Origin: Streptomyces sp. B21-105
GTDB taxonomy: Bacteria > Actinomycetota > Actinomycetes > Streptomycetales > Streptomycetaceae
Reading direction: 5' to 3'
Assembly: GCF_036898465.1 (NCBI RefSeq)
Contig: NZ_JARUMJ010000001.1
Coordinates: forward strand, 8,990,001 to 9,054,000
DNA length: 64,000 nucleotides
Below the pieces are notes generated by a model, which was not told where the DNA came from, made no database searches, and saw nothing but the letters and a program-made list of their open reading frames with translations. Each line of letters begins with the position of its first letter. Position 1 is the stretch's first letter. Below, piece by piece: positions 29,143-40,116 of the stretch. The position numbers and the translations under genes were made by a program.

Positions 29143-31479
29143 ATGCCAGAACCGATCACCCGACGATCAGTGCTAGTAGGCATGGCGGCGATGACGGTCG
29201 CCGCCGCCGTGACGCCCACCCTGGCGGCACCCGCTCATGCCGCCTCCAGCCAGCCGCTGCCGCTCCCTCCGCTCCGCATCCCCAAGGTGGACCTGGGTCT
29301 GGAGCAGCAGCCCGACGACAAGACCCGGTGGCTGCAGGACGCGAAGCTGGGCATGTTCATCCACTGGGGTATCTACTCAGGCCCGGCCAAGGGCGAGTGG
29401 TACATGGAGAACGCCGCCGTCACCCCGGAGAATTACAAGAAGTACTTCACCGACGCGACCGGCGAGCAGTTCACGGCGAGCGCCTACGATCCGGCCGACT
29501 GGGCCCAGCTGGCCAAGGACATGGGCGCGAAGTACACCGTCCTGACGACACGGCATCACGACGGCTTCGCCCTGTGGCCCTCCACCCACCCCAACGCCTT
29601 CCACGCCGGACAAGCCCCGATGCGGCGGGACTTGATCAACGAATACGTCACCGCCGTACGCAACGCCGGTCTCAGAGTAGGCCTCTACTATTCGCCGATG
29701 AGCTGGCGCTATCCCGGCTACTACGACGTCACCGGCACCAACTGCCTGCCCAACAAGTGGGGATACACCACTGATCCCGCGCACAAGGAGAACGCGCGGA
29801 TCATGAAAAACGAGGTGTACCAGCAGGTCAAGGAACTGATGACCCAGTACGGCAAGATCGACGACATCTACTGGGACGGCGGCTGGCTGGGTCAGCGCGG
29901 CACGGACGCGGACGCCGCCTTCTTCTGGGAGCCCGGCAAGTTCCGCGACAGCGCCAACGACTGGCCGGTGGACGCCGCCTACAGCGAGACCGACTCCGCC
30001 ACCGGCCGCCCTCTCGGCCTGATGGGCATGGTGCGCAAACACCAGCCCGAGGTCACGGTCAACCTGCGCACCGGCTGGATGGGTGACTACAACAGCGAGG
30101 AAGGCCCCTCCATCCCGACCGGCGCCATGCGCACCGGGCAACTGGCGGAGAAGAACTTCACCATCTGCGGCACCTGGGGCTACAAGGCCGGCGCGCCCGT
30201 GATGAGCTTCAGCACGGTCATGAACATCCTGGTCAACTCCTGGGTGCGCAACATGACCTGCCTGGTCAATATCGGCCCTGACCGTACGGGAGCGGTACCC
30301 GCCGACCAGCAGGCCCTGGTGCGCAGGATCGGTTCCTTCCTGATCACCTGCGGCCAGGCCGTCTACGGCACCAGCAGCGGACCGTGGCAACCGGTGGACG
30401 GCCAGTACGGCTTCACGTGCAAGGACAACACCTTCTACGTCCACCTGCTGCCCGGCTACAGCGGTACGTCCTTCACCACTCCCCAGATCGGGGACGCGCA
30501 GGTCACCCGGGTCTTCGACGTGGCGTCAGGCGCGGACCTGCCGTACAGCGTGGACGGCAACGGCAAGGTGACCGTCACAGGCATCAACCGCACCCGCATC
30601 CCCGAGGACAGCATCGTCGGCGTCACGCTGGACCGGACGGTGTACCCCACCGACATCGCCGCGGGCAGGGCCGCCACGGCGAGCAGCGAGCAGACCTCCC
30701 AGGGCAACACCGCAGCGAAGGCGGTGGACGGCTCCACCGCGACCCGCTGGTGCGCGACCAACGGCAACACCGGCCACTGGCTGAAGGTGGACCTCGGGGC
30801 GGCCAAGTCGATCACTGGTACGCGGATCGCCTGGGAGTCCGCCGCCACGAACTACCGTTACCGGATCGAGGGTTCCGCCGACAACACGAACTGGACCACA
30901 CTGGCCGATCGCACCGGCACCACCAGCACGAGCCAGGTGCAGGTGTCCGTGTTCGACGCACAGGCACGGTACGTGCGGGTGACGGTGACCGGACTGCCCT
31001 CCGGCGCATGGGCCTCCATCCGCAGCCTCGAGGTCTACGATCGGCCCTTCGCCGCGGACCTGGGGACTTTCCGGCTGGTGAACCGCAAGAGCGGCAAGGT
31101 GCTGGAGGTCAGCGGTGCCTCCGGCGCCGACGGCGCGGCCGTCGTCCAGTGGCCGTGGTCCGGTGGTACCAACCAGCAGTGGAAGCTGGTGCCGAACACC
31201 GACGGCTCCTACCGGCTGTCCAACGTCCGCAGCGGCAAGGTCCTGGACAGCCCCAACGGATCCGCCCAGGGTGCGGGCCTCGACCAGTGGACCGCCACCG
31301 ACAGCAGCAACCAGTGGTGGAAACTGGTCCCCGCCACCAGCGGCTACTACCGGCTCGTCAACGTCGGCAACGGATGGTGCGCCGACGTCAAGGACGCCTC
31401 CACCGCGGACGGAGCGAGGGTCATCCAGTGGCCCAGCACCGGCGGGACCAACCAGGAGTGGCAGGTGACCGCCCTGTAG
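29143..31479 (+). CDS. secreted GH29 alpha-L-fucosidase with CBM32 and CBM13
   Basis: A 778-residue Tat-type exported protein (TRRSVLVGMAAMT). The GH29 barrel shows KLGMFIHWGIYS, LTTRHHDGFALW and the nucleophile Asp245 (DIYWDGGW). It is followed by an F5/8 type C (CBM32) module at about 505-640 (AKAVDGSTATRWC, RYVRVTVTGL) and a ricin-type CBM13 at about 645-778 with three QW repeats. ATG 29143 has AAGGAGAA upstream. It removes terminal fucose, a common cap on plant arabinogalactan and xyloglucan. The two galactose-type binding modules support cell-wall glycan targeting. Confidence 0.9.
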   Translation: MPEPITRRSVLVGMAAMTVAAAVTPTLAAPAHAASSQPLPLPPLRIPKVDLGLEQQPDDKTRWLQDAKLGMFIHWGIYSGPAKGEWYMENAAVTPENYKKYFTDATGEQFTASAYDPADWAQLAKDMGAKYTVLTTRHHDGFALWPSTHPNAFHAGQAPMRRDLINEYVTAVRNAGLRVGLYYSPMSWRYPGYYDVTGTNCLPNKWGYTTDPAHKENARIMKNEVYQQVKELMTQYGKIDDIYWDGGWLGQRGTDADAAFFWEPGKFRDSANDWPVDAAYSETDSATGRPLGLMGMVRKHQPEVTVNLRTGWMGDYNSEEGPSIPTGAMRTGQLAEKNFTICGTWGYKAGAPVMSFSTVMNILVNSWVRNMTCLVNIGPDRTGAVPADQQALVRRIGSFLITCGQAVYGTSSGPWQPVDGQYGFTCKDNTFYVHLLPGYSGTSFTTPQIGDAQVTRVFDVASGADLPYSVDGNGKVTVTGINRTRIPEDSIVGVTLDRTVYPTDIAAGRAATASSEQTSQGNTAAKAVDGSTATRWCATNGNTGHWLKVDLGAAKSITGTRIAWESAATNYRYRIEGSADNTNWTTLADRTGTTSTSQVQVSVFDAQARYVRVTVTGLPSGAWASIRSLEVYDRPFAADLGTFRLVNRKSGKVLEVSGASGADGAAVVQWPWSGGTNQQWKLVPNTDGSYRLSNVRSGKVLDSPNGSAQGAGLDQWTATDSSNQWWKLVPATSGYYRLVNVGNGWCADVKDASTADGARVIQWPSTGGTNQEWQVTAL

Positions 31480-31488
31480 CATTGGCGG

Positions 31489-32530
31489 GGCCGATTGGGC
31501 AAGACGGACAACGGCATCGTCACGGTGGCCACGGTGTGGACCGACGGCCGCGTGTACTACCCGCTGCACGCGACTCCCTATACCCCGGCCCATCACTTCG
31601 CCCGCGGCCGGTCCGATCCGGCTTTCCGCACGAAACCCCAGCCGACCGCTGCCCTCGCGGCCCGCGGGAAGGAGGCGGGCTATGCCTGCCTGGCGGTGGT
31701 CGCCGACTGCGCCTACTGAAGTCAGCGACGACTGGTACTTCGCACTGCGTCAGGCCGGCCTGGCCTACGTGGCCGCGTTCAAGCCGCACCGCGGTACCTG
31801 GGCTCGCGCCGATCAGCCACACACCCCCATCGAGGCCGCGCATGCCCTGACCTGGCGCGATGCCAGACATCCAGGCGACTGGACGCCCGTTGAGCGTCAC
31901 TTCCGCGACGGACACAGTCAGACCTGGTGGGCAGCCGATGCCCGCCTGGGCGGCTACGGCCCCGACTCACCCTGCCGCCTGGTCGGGGCCACCACCGATC
32001 CGGCCGCCCTGCCGGAGAAGGCCACCTGGTACCTGGCCACCAACCTGCCCCACCCCGACGCACCCCACGCCGCCCCCGACCCTCACCCGCCCGCCGACCT
32101 GGCCGAGATCGTGCGCCTCTACGGTCTGCGGCCGTGGATCGAACAGAGCTACAAGCAGATCAAGGACGAACTGGGCTGGGCCGACTTCCAAGTCCGCTCC
32201 GACCGCGCCATCCGCCGCCACCGGACCCTGGTCAACTGCGCCTTCTCCTTCTGCTGGGATCAGTGGTTCACCCCACCCCCCTGGACGCCAGCGCGCCGGA
32301 CCCGTGCCCCGACGAGGGGCCAGAGAGGGTGACCAAACGGAGACCACCAGCCCCAACAGCCCTGCTGGCCCAGGGCCTTACGGGCCACCCGTTCCTGGCT
32401 CACCCCCCCCGCCGTCACCCTCAACCGATGGTGGCGAGCCTGGACGGACAAGGACCCACCCTCCGAGCTCCAAGCCCTGATCGACGCGGTCACCACCGGA
32501 CACGGCATTCACCTCTACCGTCGGATTTAA
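31489..32530 (+). pseudogene. IS701-family transposase remnant with frameshifts
   Basis: Three consecutive frames together spell an IS701-type DDE transposase lacking its N-terminus: GKTDNGIVTVATVWTDGRVY, then ACLAVVADCAY (first catalytic Asp), a stop at 31717-31719 caused by an extra base, then SDDWYFALRQAGLAYV and WIEQSYKQIKDELGWADF with the catalytic Glu, and finally the tail GHGIHLYRRI in a third frame. It is inactive. Confidence 0.8.
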
Positions 32531-32534
32531 CGAA

Positions 32535-32929
32535 CTACCGGTAACTGCGGGTGCGGACGCCGACGATCTCCGCGCGGTGCTGGTCGGTGGCATGGTGCCG
32601 GTCGGCGTGGTAGGCAGCCATCGCGCGGTCCGGGCCGTCGCCGTCAACACCCCCCGGCACACGCCCGATCGCCGCCGACGACGGTGTACGCCGCCACCCG
32701 AGCAGGTGACGGCCCCACGGCGAAGGCCCGTGAACGGCCCACCCGAGGCCCTCGCACCCCGCTCGGCGAGTTCTCGACGCTCCCCGCACCGTAGACGACC
32801 GCCGCAGGCACACGTCGACCGGACCGGCGTCAGTGAGTGCCACCGACCCCGCCGCGAGCGCGGGTCGGGCACCGAGCCGAACCAGAGGCTCAGGTGAGCG
32901 GCCCGGTCGGGGCCCGTAATGATCACCAA
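32535..32929 (-). pseudogene. ISAs1-type transposase, N-terminal remnant
   Basis: Minus-strand translation resembles the N-terminal helper region of ISAs1-family transposases: SVPDPRSRRGRWHSL in one frame, then HLLGWRRTPSSAAIGRV and DGDGPDRAMAAYHADRH in another. The catalytic domain is missing. It lies end to end with the IS701 relic, so two elements were nested or recombined here. Confidence 0.65.
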
Positions 32930-33044
32930 GCCCGTGCCCGCACCGCTACCTGCCCCTCACGCCAAAGACCCGTACAACCACGGGACTTGAAGCCTCATGG
33001 TGTCAGCCTGCGAACGTTTCTGCCCGCGGATTTTGCGCGGAGTA

Positions 33045-33072
33045 TTGACGTTATTCATGGGATGTCTAGCAT
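33045..33072 (+). promoter_or_regulatory. promoter upstream of the GH62 gene
   Basis: TTGACG (33045-33050) and TAGCAT (33067-33072) with a 16-base spacer, 120 bp before the GH62 start. Motif match only; 32930-33191 holds no gene. Confidence 0.45.
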
Positions 33073-33191
33073 TCTCTCGATCGGCACTTCGGCCACTGTC
33101 CCGTATATCGAACAGGGCCGCACCGCACCGCCTCCGGACAGCCCCTGACGGGCCAAACCGGAGTCGCTTGCTCAAGGATGACGAGGTCCTT

Positions 33192-34661
33192 ATGCACAGA
33201 CGTATTTTCAGCCGCAGACGCCCGCCCGCGGTGCTCGCCGCCGTGGTTGCGGCCCTGGCCGCGCTGGCGGCGCTGCTCGTCGCCGGCCCGGCTCAGGCGG
33301 CCACCACCAGCGACGTGCGCGGTGTTGATTCCGGCAAGTGTCTCGATGTGTCGGGCTTCAGCCAGGCCGACGGCGCGAACGTGCACATCTGGGACTGCCA
33401 CGGCGGGATCAACCAGCAGTGGACGTTGACGGACAGCAACCAGCTGACCGTGTACGGCAACAAGTGCCTGGATGTCCGGGGCGGCGGCACCACGAACGGG
33501 TCCCCGGTGCAGATCTGGTCGTGCAACGGCAGTGACAACCAGCAGTGGCGGGTGAACGCCGACGGCACGATCGTCGGCGTGCGGTCCGGGCTGTGCCTGG
33601 AAGTCTCGGGCTGGGGTAGGACCAACGGCACGGCGGTGCAGATCTGGTCGTGCCACGGCGGCACCAACCAGAAGTGGACCGGCCTGTCCGGGGCGAGCAA
33701 CACGTGTGCTCTTCCGTCGACGTACCGCTGGACATCGACCGGCCCGCTGGCCCAGCCGAAGGCGGGGTGGTCCGCACTGAAGGACTTCACCAGCGTCGTC
33801 TACAACGGCAAGCACGTCGTCTATGCCACGTCGCACAACAACCTCGCCGGTAACGACGGTCGCTGGGGATTGGCGACCTTCAGCCCCTTCACGAACTGGT
33901 CCGACATGGCCACCGCCACCCAGACCACGATCCCCTTCGACGGCATCGCGCCGACGCTGTTCTACTTCGCCCCGAAGAACCTCTGGGTGCTCGCCTACAA
34001 CGGGGGTTGGCCCTACAGCTTCTCCTACCGCACCTCGACCGACCCCACCAACCCCAACGGCTGGGGCCCGCAGCAGGATCTCTTCACGACCACCCTCCCG
34101 GACGTTGTGGATCCCGACGGCACGACCCGGAAGAGGGGCCCCCTCGACGTGACCCTCATCGGCGACGACACGAACATGTACATGTTCTTCGCCGACGATG
34201 AGGGCGGCATCTACCGCGCCAGCATGCCCATCGGCAACTTCCCGGGCACCTTCGGCTCGTTCACGAAGATCATGAGCGACTCGTCGCTCGACCTGTTCGA
34301 AGCGCCGGAGGTCTACAAGGTCCAGGGCCAGAACCAGTACCTCATGATCGTCGAGGCCCAGAATTACACGGGGTACGGTCGCTACTTCCGCGCGTTCACG
34401 GCCACCAGCCTCAACGGCACCTGGACACCGTCACCGCAGGCCAACACCGTGACCAGCCCCTTCGCCGGCAGTGCCAACAGCGGCGCGACCTGGACCAGGG
34501 ACATCAGCCACGGCGATCTGGTTCGCACCAACCCCGACCAGACCAAGACCATCGACCCTTGCAATCTGCAGTTCCTCTACCAGGGGCGCGACCCCAGCAC
34601 CGACGGCGGGGACTACGGCCTCCTGCCGTACCGGCCGGGAGTGCTGACACTGCAGCGCTAG
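33192..34661 (+). CDS. secreted GH62 alpha-L-arabinofuranosidase with N-terminal CBM13
   Basis: A 489-residue exported enzyme that removes arabinose side chains, typically from arabinoxylan. A signal peptide (residues 1-36, LLVAGPAQA) is followed by a ricin-type trefoil with three QW motifs (INQQW, DNQQW, TNQKW) to about 170. The GH62 propeller contains [44 protein letters not shown] (putative acid) and [12 protein letters not shown] 33192 has GAGG upstream. It appears monocistronic with its own promoter. Architecture is typical for Streptomyces GH62 proteins. Confidence 0.92.
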   Translation: MHRRIFSRRRPPAVLAAVVAALAALAALLVAGPAQAATTSDVRGVDSGKCLDVSGFSQADGANVHIWDCHGGINQQWTLTDSNQLTVYGNKCLDVRGGGTTNGSPVQIWSCNGSDNQQWRVNADGTIVGVRSGLCLEVSGWGRTNGTAVQIWSCHGGTNQKWTGLSGASNTCALPSTYRWTSTGPLAQPKAGWSALKDFTSVVYNGKHVVYATSHNNLAGNDGRWGLATFSPFTNWSDMATATQTTIPFDGIAPTLFYFAPKNLWVLAYNGGWPYSFSYRTSTDPTNPNGWGPQQDLFTTTLPDVVDPDGTTRKRGPLDVTLIGDDTNMYMFFADDEGGIYRASMPIGNFPGTFGSFTKIMSDSSLDLFEAPEVYKVQGQNQYLMIVEAQNYTGYGRYFRAFTATSLNGTWTPSPQANTVTSPFAGSANSGATWTRDISHGDLVRTNPDQTKTIDPCNLQFLYQGRDPSTDGGDYGLLPYRPGVLTLQR

Positions 34662-34770
34662 CCGGTGGCGTGACACAGGTCCGGCTCCGGTCCTGACGTT
34701 CGCGGGCAACGACGTGCGCCGAACAGGGTGAGCGTCACAGCGAGCGATCAGGAACGGATGGAGTTGGAGC

Positions 34771-34799
34771 GGCGGGCTCGGTGCAAGGCCGAGCCCGCC
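34771..34799 (+). terminator. hairpin downstream of GH62
   Basis: Perfect 11-bp arms (GGCGGGCTCGG, 34771-34781, and its complement 34789-34799) enclose seven bases, 110 bp after the GH62 stop. There is no T-run, as usual in actinobacteria. Confidence 0.6.
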
Positions 34800-35288
34800 C
34801 GTGCATGTGGAGAACCCGGATGGTGGCGGCCTCGTCCTGGTCGACCATGAGACGCGGAACGTGTCAAGCCTGGTGAGTCGGTCGGTTTCAGGGTTTGTCG
34901 AGTGAGCCGGGGTCGCCGGCGCCCGAGGTGATCACTGGGCGGCGGCGCGGTCGTCCGGCTGGTTGATCCACACGTTGGTGGGGAGCGCAAGGGACAGAGC
35001 CCGTCCGTCGCCAGCATCTACCGGGCCCTCGCCGACACGAGAAGATCCCAGGCGTACCCCGAGGCCGTCGAGACAGCACACGCCGACTTCGCCGCCCTTC
35101 AGCAGCGCGACCGCAGCCCCTGGTAGTTGGGTTCACGCAAACTGAAGTTCTTTCCAAAGGAACCCGAGGATGGGCTGTCGTGTTTTCGTTGGTTCGGCCT
35201 TCGGGTTCAGGCGAACACGCGGGGTGAGTACCGAGCGGACCGCCCCTTCGGCAACCCTCCTTGGGACGGTGCTGGCATCGTATAAATC
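34800..35288. other. intergenic stretch with a possible short coding remnant
   Basis: A plus-strand frame at about 34980-35125 reads SVASIYRALADTRRSQAYPE, followed by HADFAALQQRD, which looks protein-like but has no start and no recognised family. It may be the tail of a deleted gene. Nothing else is supported. Confidence 0.3.
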
Positions 35289-35813
35289 ATGAGAACAGCA
35301 GGAACGACACCGGAACCGGAGTCCTCAACGCGGAGCGGCCTCATGTCTCTGGGTGAGGTGGCGTGCCGTTATCAGGCTGATGAGATCCGCCCGGAGGACC
35401 TGCCGATGATTGCTGCCGAGGCGCTCGCGGCCAGGCTGGACACCCCGACGTTGCGCGAGCTCGCCGGATTGCCCCGCAACGCGGATGCCCGCGATATCCG
35501 CAACGCGTTTGAGCAAGCACTCTCCGAGGCCGGACTCGAGTTGCCTGATCCGGGCCTGGCACGGCGCCACGCGCTGCGTCGGCTGGCGGCGAGGCTGATC
35601 AACGAGGAAATCACTCCCGCCGACCTGACGACGGACGACTGGTGGGAGACGGAGGTCGAAACCGTTGAGGAACGATCATTCGTATCGCTGATCCCGCAAT
35701 GCGGGTGCTGCATCGAGTACACGTTGGGGCTTGACCAGCGGAGGTGGGCGGCCGAGCTGCGGATCGCCGCGCTCGCCCTGACATCGTCTCCACCGATCGG
35801 CCCCGGTTGCTGA
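35289..35813 (+). CDS. hypothetical protein
   Basis: A 174-residue soluble protein of unknown family. The first half is helical and acidic (EVACRYQADEIRPEDLPMIAAE, shown only in outline). The second half has a paired-cysteine patch (PQCGCCIEYTLGL) near residue 140, which could bind metal. Codon use is typical of the region. The first ATG is at 35289; an alternative ATG at 35343 also fits. It stands alone between a non-coding stretch and the recombinase relic. Confidence 0.55.
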   Translation: MRTAGTTPEPESSTRSGLMSLGEVACRYQADEIRPEDLPMIAAEALAARLDTPTLRELAGLPRNADARDIRNAFEQALSEAGLELPDPGLARRHALRRLAARLINEEITPADLTTDDWWETEVETVEERSFVSLIPQCGCCIEYTLGLDQRRWAAELRIAALALTSSPPIGPGC

Positions 35814-35870
35814 CTCTGCCCTGACGGCATGTTCCCCCCCCATCAAAGGCGTGTAGCGGTCGATCAGACT

Positions 35871-37448
35871 TCACCGAAATGGCTGTTCAGCGGCCTGATC
35901 CAGCAAGGCCTGTGCGGAGTCCACGTAGCGGATGGCGGTCTTCTCGTCGATGCCGAGAACGAGGGCGAGGTGAAGGGGGTCGGCGGGGTGGGTCAGGGCT
36001 TCTTCGAACTGGCGGTCGACGTGGAGTCGCTCCAGGGTCGCGGTGAGGTTGCGGGTGGCCCGGGTGGTCCAGAGCTTGCCCGCCGGCCCGAGTTTGACGG
36101 CCGTCTTCTGGGTGATCAGCAGGTGTGGGTTGGCGGTGCTCGGTCAGCGGGTTCGGCGGTGGTCGAGCCAGTGCAGGACGGCCTGGCGGGTGAGGTCGTC
36201 GAGCGGGCGGACGTGACCGGCGACGGTAATTCGCTCGTTGCCGAGATCCACGTCGTCCAACTGCATCGTTAGGATCATCTTCGGCCGTGTCCCGTGGACG
36301 GCGGTGAGGGCAGTGATCAGCTTGATGTCCGGGGTGGTCGCGCTGGCGACCGCCTGGTCGATGTCCGCTTGCCCCAGGGCTGGGCGACGCCGCCAGCCTG
36401 CCGGTGGACACGGATCCGTTGGGTGGGGTTGCGGAAGACCTGGCCGTTCCCCTTCGCGTGACGGAACAACGACCGCAGTGCGACGACCCGGCTTTCCCGC
36501 TGCTTGCCGCTGGCGGCATCCCGGGCGGCGATGATGTCCTCCCGGGTGACCTCCCGCAGATGGTCGTAGAGGCTGGACCACTCCAGCAGAACCGATTGGA
36601 TCTCGCTGAGGTAGGTCCAGGCGGTCTGCCGTGCGCGGGGCTCGGACCGCGGGCCGCCGTCGGGTAGGGGCCGGGCCCAGGATTCGACCTCGCCGCGGAT
36701 GCCCGGGGCGACGGCGCCGAGCTTGCGGTCCAACCACGGATCGACCGCTGGCGTGCGGTCGTCAGTGAACAGGCCCAGTTAGTTGAGAACTTCGGCGGTC
36801 CGACCGACCGGGAGTCCCCGGCCACGCAGGGCCGGGAAGATCTCGGTGCAGCGGATCGACTCGCCCTCGGCATGGCCGGACAGCACGATGACCAGGGCCC
36901 GGTCGACGTCGCTGGCGACCCAGCGGGTCCACCCGCGCGCCTCACTCAGAGCGCGCGCTGCCCGGCGGGCCCGGATCATCCACGGGTTGGCCAGGTCGGC
37001 GTGCCGTTCACGTTCGAAGGTGCGGTAGTCCCGAGTGGTGAACAGAGGCGGCTGGATCCAGCCCGTCATCACGAGCGCTGGGGCTGGTCCTGGTCCCGTT
37101 TAAGGACTCGGCGCCCCTGCTTGCCGATGGGCGGTCCGCCGTTGCGGGGCCGCTGCAGGTTCGCGAAGAAGAGCTGTTGGTGCTTCACGCGCCGTAGGAA
37201 GGTCGTCGGTGCGGCGGCCTCGCCGTTGACGCCCGCTGCCTTGACGGCCCAGCTGGCCTGGGCCCGGCAGAGTCGGCAGTGGCCGTCGTGGATGGGAACC
37301 TCACGACGGCAGACAGTGCATGGGCCAGGCGGGTTGAGCTGGCCGCAGGTGTAGCAGGCCCGGCAGAACCGGCGGGGCAGCTGTCCCCAGGCGAAGCAGC
37401 CACGCAGGAAGCCGCGGTTTGCCGTCGCGGATCTTGCTCATCGTGGCG
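35871..37448 (-). pseudogene. zinc-finger site-specific recombinase/integrase, multiply disrupted
   Basis: Minus-strand pieces in several frames make up one actinobacterial recombinase. An N-terminal zinc-ribbon part (FCRACYTCGQLN, CTVCRREVPIHDGHCRLC) lies at about 37200-37390. A middle part (FTTRDYRTFERERHADLANPW, outline) lies at 36780-37070 and ends in an in-frame TAA at 36779. It resumes as LGLFTDDRTPAVDPWLDRKL and EDIIAARDAASGKQRESR, then LITALTAVHGTRPKMILTMQ, and a tail (THPADPLHLALVLGIDEKTA) ends at 35871. The premature stop and frame changes show it is dead. It belongs with the XRE and recombinase genes upstream. Confidence 0.7.
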
Positions 37449-37451
37449 GCA

Positions 37452-37781
37452 TCAGGCCGGCGGGAGGGATCGGCCGTCCCGGCGCTTGGGGATCACCGCC
37501 GGTGCGGCAGTCCCCGCGCCGACTGCCGCTCGTTCCGTCTCCGCCTCCCCCGGGCGGCTGACCTTCTCCGGCTCGGGGATCAGTAGATCGCTGATCTCGC
37601 AGCCGAGGACGACGCAGATGACGTCCAGGTCCTCCAGCTTGAGCGAGACGGGCTGCCCGGACCATAGGCCCGACATCTTCCCCGCCGAGATCACCAATCC
37701 GTGCTCGGCCAGGTTCCGCTGGAGTTCGGAAGCCTTCCAGACTCCTTTGTCCGCGGCGGTCAGCCGCAGGTTCCACCTCAT
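37452..37781 (-). CDS. XRE-type helix-turn-helix protein of the recombinase element
   Basis: A 109-residue protein with a Cro/CI-type DNA-binding domain: WKASELQRNLAEHGL, ISAGKMSGLWSGQPVSLKLE (recognition helix region) and LDVICVVLGCEISDLL. Its ATG overlaps the stop of the upstream recombinase (ATGA), and the zinc-finger recombinase follows at once, so the three were one operon. It may control the element's recombination. The reading frame is intact although both neighbours are broken. Confidence 0.75.
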   Translation of the reverse strand: MRWNLRLTAADKGVWKASELQRNLAEHGLVISAGKMSGLWSGQPVSLKLEDLDVICVVLGCEISDLLIPEPEKVSRPGEAETERAAVGAGTAAPAVIPKRRDGRSLPPA

Positions 37782-38165
37782 CGGACCAGTCCTTCCAGCC
37801 GCTTCGCGGCCCGTTCCGTCCCGGAGACCCAGGCGTCCTCGACCCGGGTCTGCTGGACGTGGAGGTATCGCATCGTGGTGGCGATCCACGAGTGTCCCAA
37901 AACCTCCTGATTTGCCATCAAGTCCAGTCCGTTTCCGTCGAGTTGGGACGCGTAGAAATGCCGCAGGGCGTGCGGTGTCAGCTTCTTTCCCCACCCGGGC
38001 AGGTGCACTTTGGCCGCGTCCTTGAGCCCGTTGCGCAGGGCGTCGTCGCCCACCCGACGCGAGGACCCGTCGGCGTTCTTGCGCTCGGAGGGGAACAGCG
38101 GGGCGCCGGGGCGGGTGTGGTCGTCGTCGAACTGGCCCCAGACGTCCTCGATGAACCACCGGAGC
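37778..38165 (-). pseudogene. tyrosine recombinase, C-terminal remnant
   Basis: The C-terminal catalytic part of a tyrosine recombinase: KLTPHALRHFYASQL (HxxR box), LGHSWIATTMRYLHV (HxxxxTxxYxH-like box with the nucleophilic Tyr). The upstream part (GQFDDDHTRPGAPLFPSERK) begins abruptly near 38165, and nothing of the N-terminus remains. The truncation point is about 90 bp from the start of the glycosidase gene at 38253. Confidence 0.75.
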
Positions 38166-38252
38166 CGTGGTCAGCGGTGCAACGCCCTCTGTGTCACCAC
38201 CCGATCGGAGCACTACGTGTCACCAGACGACCCGAGATCCGCCGAGCAGCCG

Positions 38253-40011
38253 ATGCCTCGGGGTCGCACGCCCCGCCGCCGTAGCCGGATGCTCCGGCAT
38301 TGTGTCGTGGGGGCGGTGGCGGTGCTCGCCGCCTCGGCCGGTGTCGGCGCCCTGGCGCCCAGCGCGGGCGCCGCGCCGACCGTCGGCATCCGTGTGGATG
38401 CCGGTACCTCCTTGGGCACGGTGCCCAGCAGTGGTGTCGGCCTCAACACGGGCTACGGCGACGAGCATATGGGGAGCGTCAAGGCGACATCGCTGATGAA
38501 GGCGGCGGGAGTTCGGCAGCTGCGCTTTCCCGGCGGCTCCGGCGCGGACGACTACCACTGGAAGACCCACACCTACGGCGACGGCAGCGGCTGGATCCCC
38601 TCCAACACCAACTTCGACCACTTCATGGCCACCGCGCAGAAGGTCGGCGCCCAGCCGATCCTGACCGCCAACTACGGTTCCGGCACCCCCAAGGAGGCCG
38701 CCGACTGGGTCAAGTACGCCAACGTCGACAAGGGTTACGGCGTGAAGTACTGGGAGATCGGCAACGAGGTCTACGGCAACGGGCATTACGGCGACGGCAA
38801 GGGCTGGGAAACTGACAACCACGCCGACAAGAGCCCGAAGGAGTACGGGAAGAACCTCGTCGCCTACTCGAAGGCGATGAAGGCCGTGGACCCGAAGGTG
38901 AAGATCGGAGCGGTGCTCAACACCCCTGGCTTCTGGCCGGATGCGGAGAAGGCTGCCGGTGACACCGCCGACTGGAACAACACGGTGCTCTCCGTCGCGG
39001 GACGCTCGATCGACTTCGTCATCGTCCACTGGTATCCGGGCGGCACCACCACTGCCGAGCTGCTGAACACCCCCTCCCAGATCGCCGGTGTCAGGTCCTC
39101 GCTGCGCTCGCTGATCGCCACCCACGCGGGCTCGCACGCCGCTTCGGTGGAGATCGCCGTCACCGAGACCGACGCCGTCGGCTCACCCGCCTTGACCAGC
39201 CAGGCCGCAGCCCTGTTCGCGCCGGACACCTACATGACCTGGTTCGAGCAAGGTGCCACCCACGTGGACTGGTGGAACCTGCACAACGGCACGGGCGAAG
39301 CACCCACCACCGTCCACGGCGAGACCGACTACCAGGACGGGGGCATTCTCTCCGCCGGAACCTGCGCCGGGGGGAAGTGCGAACCGCCGCGCGAGACGCC
39401 CTTCCCCACCTACCGGGGCATCCGCTCACTGACCGCACTGGCGAAGCCTGGCGACACCATGGTCAAGTCGTCCTCGGGCAACTCGTCGGTCGCCGTGCAC
39501 GCGGTGCGGAGCGGAAAGGGCGGTCTGAACGTCATGCTGATCAACAAGAGCCCGAAGGACGCGGCGCAGGTGTCGCTCTCGTACGCCGGATTCACCCCGG
39601 CCGCAGGGGTGGTCACGACCGTTTCGTATGCCAAGGGCGACACCTCCCTGACGACGGGCGAAGCGGGGCACGGCGGGCGCACAGAAGCTGCCGCCGTACT
39701 CGATCACGACTCTTCAGCTGAAGCCCGCGTCGGGGACTGCCGGCGCTGACAAGCCGTCGCCCGCCGCCACGCCGCCCGTCGCCGCGCCGCTTGTCTCCGC
39801 CGCCGGCAAGACCGGCAGCCGTGCGCAGGCGGAGAACGGCGCACCCGCCGGCCGGCCGTCCCCGAGCAGCAGCAACACGTTCGGCCCCCTGGCTTCCACC
39901 GGGGCGAGCACCGCTGTCACGTACAGCGCCATCGGTGGCCTGCTGGTCATCGCTGCCGGCGGCGTGCTGGTACTTCGCGGACGTCGCCGCAGGGCTTTGC
40001 ACGGCAAGTGA
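38253..40011 (+). pseudogene. clan GH-A arabinofuranosidase-like enzyme with sortase anchor, frameshifted
   Basis: A signal peptide (VVGAVAVLAASAGVGALAP) precedes a GH51-like (clan GH-A) barrel with LRFPGGSGADDYHW, the putative acid/base in YWEIGNEVYGN, and VTETDAVG as the possible nucleophile region. The first frame ends at 39749. A second frame from about 39670 continues the beta domain (LPPYSITTLQLKP), a Pro/Ser/Ala linker, the sortase signal LASTG, a membrane helix and RGRRRRALHGK. Removing one G from the GCGGGG run near 39667 fuses them into about 585 residues. LAxTG is the motif used by class E sortases of Streptomyces. The product would be cell-wall attached if the frameshift is an error. 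Confidence 0.75.
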
Positions 40012-40116
40012 GACCGCGTGAGTGACTGACGGCCCGGCAGCAACGCCACCCACCCGTGGCGTGCGCGCCGGGCCGTCGGCCTCCGCGCGGGCGTCGGCGT
40101 CGGCGGTCAGGAAACA

